From Actinomycetota bacterium (GTDB lineage Bacteria; Actinomycetota; Actinomycetes; S36-B12): a stretch of DNA of 47,322 bases. The notes beneath the pieces are model-generated. The model was given only the letters and a program-made list of their open reading frames with translations, was not told the origin of the DNA and searched no databases. Numbering within the stretch: the first letter of the stretch is position 1; every line of letters begins with the position of its first letter. Below are positions 41,325 through 47,322 of this stretch, piece by piece. The stretch spans positions 1 to 47,322 of the forward strand of contig JAQCEO010000010.1 in assembly GCA_027729805.1 (NCBI GenBank), written 5' to 3'. The translations under genes and the position numbers were made by a program.

Positions 41325-43220
41325 GTGATAGAGCTCATGCCCGCATCGGGCGTGTTCTCACTGATCTGGGTGCTCATTGCCTTACCGCTTCTGGGAGCGG
41401 GCGTTTTGTTACTCGGTGGCCGCCGCACCAATTCCTGGGGCCCGTACCTCGGGGTGCTTACCGTGGTCGGATCCGCGGTGCTTGCTGTGTTCATGTTGCT
41501 TGCCATGATGGGGCAGCCCGCTAATGAGCGTTCCATCGGGCAGACTGTCTTCAGCTGGGTGTTCGCCGGCAACCTCGAAGTCGATATGGCTTTTCAGCTG
41601 GACCAGCTGTCGATGGTTTTCGTCCTGCTGATCACCATCGTCGGCTCACTTATTCATATCTACTCCATCGGATACATGTCCCACGACGCTGACAAGCGGA
41701 AATTCTTCGGCTACCTGAACTTGTTCGTTGCGGCGATGCTCTTACTGGTGCTCGCCAACAACTACCTCCTGCTGTATGTGGGCTGGGAGGGTGTCGGTCT
41801 GGCTAGTTACCTCTTGATCGGATTCTGGCAAATCAAGCCCACCGCTGCAGCAGCGGCCAAGAAGGCGTTCATCATTAACCGCGTTGGCGATGTGGGCCTC
41901 AGCCTTGCCATCATGGTCATGTTCGCCACTTTCGGCTCGGTCTCATTTAGTGATGTCTTCGGGCAGGCCAGTGCAGCCAGTGAAGGCACCTTGACGGCGA
42001 TCGGATTGCTCCTCCTCCTTGCGGCATGCGGTAAGTCCGCGCAGTTCCCGCTGCAAGCCTGGCTCCTTGACGCCATGGAAGGCCCAACCCCGGTGTCAGC
42101 GCTTATCCATGCGGCGACCATGGTCACCGCGGGGGTGTACCTGATAGTTCGCAGCAACGCAATATTCGACCGAGCGGTGTGGGCCGCAGCAGCCGTCGTG
42201 CTCGTGGGCCTGATCACCATCTTCATGGGAGCCATTATTGGTTCCGCTAAAGACGACATTAAGAAGTCACTTGCCGGATCTACGATGAGTCAAATCGGAT
42301 ACATGATTTTTGCCGCGGGACTAGGTCCTATCGGTTATGTATTTGCCATCTTCCACCTCTTGACCCACGGCGTGTTCAAAGCTGGACTGTTCCTTGGGGC
42401 AGGTTCGGTAATGCATGGCATGAAAGACAACGTGAACATGCGTCGATACGGCGCGTTGCGTGGATTAATGATCATCACGTTCGTGACTTTTATGGCCGGC
42501 TATCTGGCAATTATGGGGATTCCACCTTTTGCCGGGTTCTGGTCTAAGGACGAGATCATCCACGCCGCCTTTGAACGCAGTTGGGTGATAGGCGCCGCGG
42601 CCATCTTGGGCGCTGGCATCACCGGGTTCTATATGACCCGCATGGTCGTGATGACCTTCTTCGGCAAGGCCAGGTGGGAGGACGATGTGCACCCGCATGA
42701 GTCACCTGCTGTGATGACGATCCCTCTCGTCATCTTGGCGATCGGCTCCACTTTCTTGGGCATGGCGTTGCTATTCTGGGGAAATATCGAGACTTGGCTC
42801 GAGCCAGTTGTCGGGTTCGCAAGTGGACCCACTCCACTTTCATCTATCGCGCTGATTGCAATCACCTTGGTGGTCGTACTAATAGGCGCATTCATCGGCT
42901 GGCGTCAGTACGGTGCGAAGCCGGTTCCGATCGAAGCCCCACGCGGTAACTGGTTAACAAGGGCGGCTCGCCGCGACCTGTACGGCGACGATGTCAACGA
43001 GGTGGTAATAGTAAAACCCTCATTCGCACTCGCCCGTTGGCTCAACTGGTTTGACTCGTCTTGGATTGATGGGGTAGTCGGCGGTGTTGCGGCTTTCGTC
43101 GGCGGCGCAGCTGGCCGGTTACGCCGCACCCAATCGGGATTTGCCCGCTCCTATGCCCTTTCAATGCTGGGCGGCGCCGTTTTGATTGCCGCTGCTCTCG
43201 TACTGGTTCGGCTGTCATGA
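41325..43220 (+). CDS. nuoL: NADH-quinone oxidoreductase subunit L
   Basis: [53 protein letters not shown]. Confidence 0.98.
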   Translation: MIELMPASGVFSLIWVLIALPLLGAGVLLLGGRRTNSWGPYLGVLTVVGSAVLAVFMLLAMMGQPANERSIGQTVFSWVFAGNLEVDMAFQLDQLSMVFVLLITIVGSLIHIYSIGYMSHDADKRKFFGYLNLFVAAMLLLVLANNYLLLYVGWEGVGLASYLLIGFWQIKPTAAAAAKKAFIINRVGDVGLSLAIMVMFATFGSVSFSDVFGQASAASEGTLTAIGLLLLLAACGKSAQFPLQAWLLDAMEGPTPVSALIHAATMVTAGVYLIVRSNAIFDRAVWAAAAVVLVGLITIFMGAIIGSAKDDIKKSLAGSTMSQIGYMIFAAGLGPIGYVFAIFHLLTHGVFKAGLFLGAGSVMHGMKDNVNMRRYGALRGLMIITFVTFMAGYLAIMGIPPFAGFWSKDEIIHAAFERSWVIGAAAILGAGITGFYMTRMVVMTFFGKARWEDDVHPHESPAVMTIPLVILAIGSTFLGMALLFWGNIETWLEPVVGFASGPTPLSSIALIAITLVVVLIGAFIGWRQYGAKPVPIEAPRGNWLTRAARRDLYGDDVNEVVIVKPSFALARWLNWFDSSWIDGVVGGVAAFVGGAAGRLRRTQSGFARSYALSMLGGAVLIAAALVLVRLS

Positions 43221-44752
43221 CCCCTTGGTTGACGATCCTCGCGCTCGTGCCCCTAGTCGGCAGTGTCATCGTGGCATTGCTGCCGGGGTCGCGGCCTACT
43301 TTGGCCAAGCAATTTACTCTGGCGGTCTCATTGATCACCTTGGCCTTGACCATCTTGATGGCCCTGCAATTCAATGGCGCCTCGACCGAGCCCTTCCAAT
43401 TCGTGGAGTCCTACTCGTGGATTCCCGCATTTGGCATTTCTTATTCGGTGGGCGTTGACGGTATCGGCCTGGTGTTGATTGCCCTGGCGGCGACGTTGGT
43501 GCCGATCGTGGTGATTGCCGGGTGGCGCGATGTGGATGCCAACAGCGGTGGCTCGGTAAAGGGTTACTTCGCCTTGATCTTGGCACTGGAAACTTTGATG
43601 ATCTGGGTTTTCGCTGCCACCGACCTATTTATGTTCTACGTCTTCTTTGAGGCAATGCTCATCCCGGTCTACTTCATGATCGGACGTTACGGTGGCCCGC
43701 AACGATCCTACGCGGCCGTTAAGTTCCTGATGTACAGCCTGCTCGGTGGGCTCTTCATGCTGGCCTCGATGATTGGACTGTATGTAGTTTCCGCTCAGGT
43801 CACCGGCCAAGGCACCTTTGACTACTTGTCTTTGGTGGGCTTGGAGATGGACCCCACGGCTGAGAGGTTGCTCTTCCTCGGGTTCTTCTTCGCGTTCGCC
43901 ATTAAAGCTCCGCTTTGGCCTTTCCACACTTGGTTACCTGATGCGGCGAGTGCCGCCAAGCCCGGAACCGCCGTCCTACTTATCGGGGTGCTCGACAAAG
44001 TGGGTACTTTCGGCATGATCCGTTACTGCTTACCGATATTCCCGGCCGCCAGCGAGTTTTATGCACCCGTTGTTATTGGCATGGCGCTGGTCGGCATCTT
44101 CTACGGCGCCTATGTGGCACTCAACCAAAATGACATGAAGCGGTTGTTTGCATACTCGTCAATGTCCCATTTCGGATTTATCGCCCTGGGTATCTTTGTA
44201 TTCACCACCATCGCTCAAAGTGGTTCGATGGTTTACATGGTTGCCCATGGGCTCTCTACAGCGGCACTGTTCTTAACCGCAGGATTCTTGATGCAGCGGG
44301 CCAATGGCTCCAGCCTCATCTCGGACTTCGGGGGTGTTAATAAGGCAGCACCGGTACTTGCCGGCTTCTTCATGTTCGCAGCTTTGTCATCGCTGGCACT
44401 ACCAGGGCTGGTTTCCTTCGTTGGCGAGTTCATGGTGCTGCTCGGCACCTTCCAGCGCTACCTGATTGTCGGCGGGGTAGCGACTTTGGGGATCGTCATA
44501 ACAGCGGCATATGTACTTAGGCTTTACCAGAAATCCATGACGGGACCACTTGCCCCCAAATTGGTCGGCATGCCTGATCTCAGTGGTCGTGAGATCCTCG
44601 CCCTGATGCCGATCGTGGTGCTGACATTGGTGCTCGGCCTCTTCCCGGCTCCTATTCTAAATGTCATCAACCCGGCGGTGGACCGCGTAATGACAACGAT
44701 TGGCGCTACCGATCCCACCCCCACAGTCTCAAGTGACGGGAGCGGCCAGTGA
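43217..44752 (+). CDS. nuoM: NADH-quinone oxidoreductase subunit M
   Basis: [60 protein letters not shown]. Confidence 0.97.
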   Translation: MTPWLTILALVPLVGSVIVALLPGSRPTLAKQFTLAVSLITLALTILMALQFNGASTEPFQFVESYSWIPAFGISYSVGVDGIGLVLIALAATLVPIVVIAGWRDVDANSGGSVKGYFALILALETLMIWVFAATDLFMFYVFFEAMLIPVYFMIGRYGGPQRSYAAVKFLMYSLLGGLFMLASMIGLYVVSAQVTGQGTFDYLSLVGLEMDPTAERLLFLGFFFAFAIKAPLWPFHTWLPDAASAAKPGTAVLLIGVLDKVGTFGMIRYCLPIFPAASEFYAPVVIGMALVGIFYGAYVALNQNDMKRLFAYSSMSHFGFIALGIFVFTTIAQSGSMVYMVAHGLSTAALFLTAGFLMQRANGSSLISDFGGVNKAAPVLAGFFMFAALSSLALPGLVSFVGEFMVLLGTFQRYLIVGGVATLGIVITAAYVLRLYQKSMTGPLAPKLVGMPDLSGREILALMPIVVLTLVLGLFPAPILNVINPAVDRVMTTIGATDPTPTVSSDGSGQ

Positions 44753-46311
44753 GTATCCTCGCCGCGGTGAACGTTGATGTTCCCTTCACACTCCCGATCG
44801 TCGACTACAACGCAATTGCGCCGCTATTGATTTTACTAGGTGCGGGGGTTATTTCGGTTCTGGTGGAGGCATTGCTGCCCCGCGGCTCCCGCCGTTTCAT
44901 CCAGTTGTTCATCGTATTCGGAGCATTGGTGGCGTCCCTCGCTTGGATTTTTACCATCACCGGGGTCCGGGTGGTAACCGCAGAGGGTGCGATTGCAATA
45001 GACGGTCCCGCACTGGTAATGCAGGCGGCAATTTTGGTACTCGCAATCTTGGGTGCCTTATTGATGGCTGAGCGCTCAGTTGATCCAAGCGGGGATGCAT
45101 TTGCCGCGCGTGCGTCGGCGCTACCTGGCTCCGAGGACGAAAAGCAATTTACGGCTCGTGGGTACCTACAGACCGAAGTTTGGCCACTGTTCTTGTTCGC
45201 GGTTTCGGGAATGGTGTTATTCGTATCCGCCAATGATCTACTGCTCATGTTCGTGGCACTCGAAGTAATGTCATTGCCTCTGTACCTATTGGCTGGCATG
45301 GCGCGCCGCCGCCGCCTCCTCTCACAGGAGGCAGCACTTAAGTACTTCCTGCTCGGTGCCTTTTCCTCCGCCTTCTTCATCTACGGGGTGGCACTGGTCT
45401 ACGGTTACGCGGCTTCAACCAAATTACCGGCAATCGCCAGTGTCTTGACGGCCAAGCCCGGTCAGACCTCATTGGCGCTGATCGGCATGGCCTTGATCTT
45501 GGTTGGTCTGCTCTTCAAAGTTGCGGCGGTGCCGTTTCACCAGTGGACCCCTGATGTTTATCAGGGCGCACCAACCGCGGTAACAGGCTTCATGGCCGCC
45601 ACCGTGAAGATCGCAGCCTTCGGTGCCCTGATGCGGGTCTTGTACGTCGCGTTTGGCGGCATGCGCTGGGACTGGGTGCCGATGCTGTGGATCATCGCGA
45701 TCTTGACCATGTTGGTCGGGTCGGTAATCGCGATCAGCCAAAGTGATATCAAGCGCATGCTCGCGTACTCATCAATTGCGCAGGCCGGGTTCATCTTGGT
45801 AGGCGTGATTGCCGCCAGCCCAGCGGGACTTGCCGGCGCCCTGTTCTACCTAATCGCCTACGGATTTACCACTATTGGCGCCTTCGCGGTGATTTCACTT
45901 GTCCGTGATGAGTCTGGTGAGGCCACCAATTTGTCGAAATGGGCCGGACTAGGTCGCAAATCCCCGCTCATGGGAGGTGTCTTCGCGTTGTTCATGCTCG
46001 GACTTGCCGGCATCCCACTAACCAGTGGGTTTATCGGTAAATTCAGTGTCTTCGTGGCTGCGGTTGCCAGCGGGGATACTTGGCTGGTCATCGTTGCTGT
46101 GGTGGCGTCACTTATCGCGGCCTTCTTCTACGTTCGAGTAATTGTGGTCATGTTCTTAACCGAGCCCGGGCCGCAGACGGCCTCGGTTGAGGTGCCGTCG
46201 GTCTTCACGACCATTGCGCTGGCCGCCGGTGCCACTGTCACCTTGGTGCTTGGCATTTTGCCGCAACCGGTCCTCGAATTGGTCAGCAATGCTGGCTTGT
46301 TCATTAAGTAG
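44749..46311 (+). CDS. nuoN: NADH-quinone oxidoreductase subunit N
   Basis: FVALEVMSLPLYLLAGMARR; VPFHQWTPDVYQGAPTAVTGFMAATVKIAAF. Confidence 0.97.
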   Translation: MSILAAVNVDVPFTLPIVDYNAIAPLLILLGAGVISVLVEALLPRGSRRFIQLFIVFGALVASLAWIFTITGVRVVTAEGAIAIDGPALVMQAAILVLAILGALLMAERSVDPSGDAFAARASALPGSEDEKQFTARGYLQTEVWPLFLFAVSGMVLFVSANDLLLMFVALEVMSLPLYLLAGMARRRRLLSQEAALKYFLLGAFSSAFFIYGVALVYGYAASTKLPAIASVLTAKPGQTSLALIGMALILVGLLFKVAAVPFHQWTPDVYQGAPTAVTGFMAATVKIAAFGALMRVLYVAFGGMRWDWVPMLWIIAILTMLVGSVIAISQSDIKRMLAYSSIAQAGFILVGVIAASPAGLAGALFYLIAYGFTTIGAFAVISLVRDESGEATNLSKWAGLGRKSPLMGGVFALFMLGLAGIPLTSGFIGKFSVFVAAVASGDTWLVIVAVVASLIAAFFYVRVIVVMFLTEPGPQTASVEVPSVFTTIALAAGATVTLVLGILPQPVLELVSNAGLFIK

Positions 46312-46323
46312 TATCTTTGCCTA

Positions 46324-47319
46324 ATGTTGCGACCCACGCTTGACCGCTTCTCACCTGACCCGGTACTCGAAAGCGAGTTGGCTCAGGGGCTGGCGCGCGT
46401 TGAAGCGGCACTGGGTCAAGCCGTGCGCAGTGAGTACCCGTTCGTCACCGCGGCATCAAGGCACCTAGTTGATGCCGGCGGCAAGAGGTTTCGCCCGCTG
46501 TTGGTACTGCTTTCGGCACACTTCGGTGACCCGAACCGGCAATCGGTGATTTCAGCAGCGGTTGCTGTCGAACTTACGCATGTGGCGACTTTGTATCACG
46601 ATGATGTGATGGATGAAGCCGCAGTTCGCCGCGGTGCTGAGACCGCTAATGCGCGATGGGGTAACTCGGTGGCGATCTTGACCGGTGACTTCCTGTTTGC
46701 TCGGTCCTCTGCGATCTTGGCTGACCTCGGCCCGGATGCGGTTCGGATTCAAGCGCAGACTTTCGAGCGCCTTTGCACCGGCCAGATTCTGGAGTCAGTT
46801 GGCCCGGCCGACGGTATGGATCCGGTTAAACACCACCTTGCGGTGCTAGCGGACAAAACCGGGTCCTTGATTGCGACCAGTTGTCGGTACGGGGCCATGA
46901 TGTCCGGGGCCAGCGCTGAGGTAACCGAGACATTGACCAAGTTCGGCGAACTTATCGGGGTGGCCTTCCAATTAGCCGACGACATCGTCGATATTACTTC
47001 TGACTCTTTGCAGTCGGGCAAGACACCAGGAACTGACCTACGTGAAGGGGTTCCGACACTTACCACCTTAATAGCGCTTGGGAATGTGGACCCGGCCGAT
47101 TATCGGCTCCGGGAACTACTTGGACGACCGCTGCCCGAGGATGCGGAGCACGCTGAGGCACTGGCCCTGTTGCGCGGCCACCAAGCCTTAGACGAAGCCC
47201 GGGCCGAGGCCAGTAGATGGGCCGACGAAGCCCGCGCCGTCTTGGCCGCGCTGCCAGCCGGTGCCCCCAAAGCAGCGTTGGCGACCCTTTGTGATTACGT
47301 GGTGACTCGGACCGGATGA
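46324..47319 (+). CDS. Polyprenyl (trans-isoprenyl) diphosphate synthase, probably for the menaquinone side chain
   Basis: GGKRFRPLLVLLSA, ATLYHDDVMDEAAVRRG (DDxxD), FQLADDIVDITSD second Asp-rich motif. Confidence 0.95.
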   Translation: MLRPTLDRFSPDPVLESELAQGLARVEAALGQAVRSEYPFVTAASRHLVDAGGKRFRPLLVLLSAHFGDPNRQSVISAAVAVELTHVATLYHDDVMDEAAVRRGAETANARWGNSVAILTGDFLFARSSAILADLGPDAVRIQAQTFERLCTGQILESVGPADGMDPVKHHLAVLADKTGSLIATSCRYGAMMSGASAEVTETLTKFGELIGVAFQLADDIVDITSDSLQSGKTPGTDLREGVPTLTTLIALGNVDPADYRLRELLGRPLPEDAEHAEALALLRGHQALDEARAEASRWADEARAVLAALPAGAPKAALATLCDYVVTRTG

Positions 47320-47322
47320 GCA

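Noticed and set aside
1-47322. CRISPR arrays, tRNA/rRNA genes, transposons, toxin-antitoxin or defence islands
   Set aside because: No spaced direct repeats, no tRNA-like or rRNA segments, no transposase/nuclease/defence domains recognised on reading both strands' ORFs.

Overview
The window is a gene-dense, mostly core-metabolism segment of an actinobacterial (Actinomycetota) chromosome. Taxonomy is inferred from gene content and order; an uncultivated aquatic lineage is possible but not provable here. In order it holds: radA; a Cys-rich YkgJ-like protein; ppx/gppA; a CtpE-like P-type ATPase; a sugar-phosphate isomerase/TetR/PRODH-like/proC/acuC block; a BldC/excisionase-type HTH gene plus the tiny ribosomal protein gene bS22 (absent from the supplied ORF track); epimerase/acyltransferase/HAD/acyl-CoA ligase/glutaredoxin genes; rex; a cobA-hemD fusion; resA-ccdA-resB-ccsB; menA, E, B, C, D, F, G; a complete nuoA-N operon; and a polyprenyl diphosphate synthase. 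No rRNA, tRNA, CRISPR array or mobile element was found. The strongest second-look observations are: (1) hemA, hemC, hemB and hemL are absent from the rex-hem locus while hemD remains, fused tightly to rex by an ATGA overlap, next to intact cytochrome c heme-ligation genes; (2) a 13/14-match Rex operator lies upstream of nuoA; (3) the PRODH-family protein beside proC has lost the RR substrate-binding pair and apparently other catalytic residues; (4) ten start codons have TANNNT hexamers exactly 6-7 nt upstream, suggesting pervasive leaderless transcription, including very compact divergent men promoters. No clearly novel defence or mobile system was seen.
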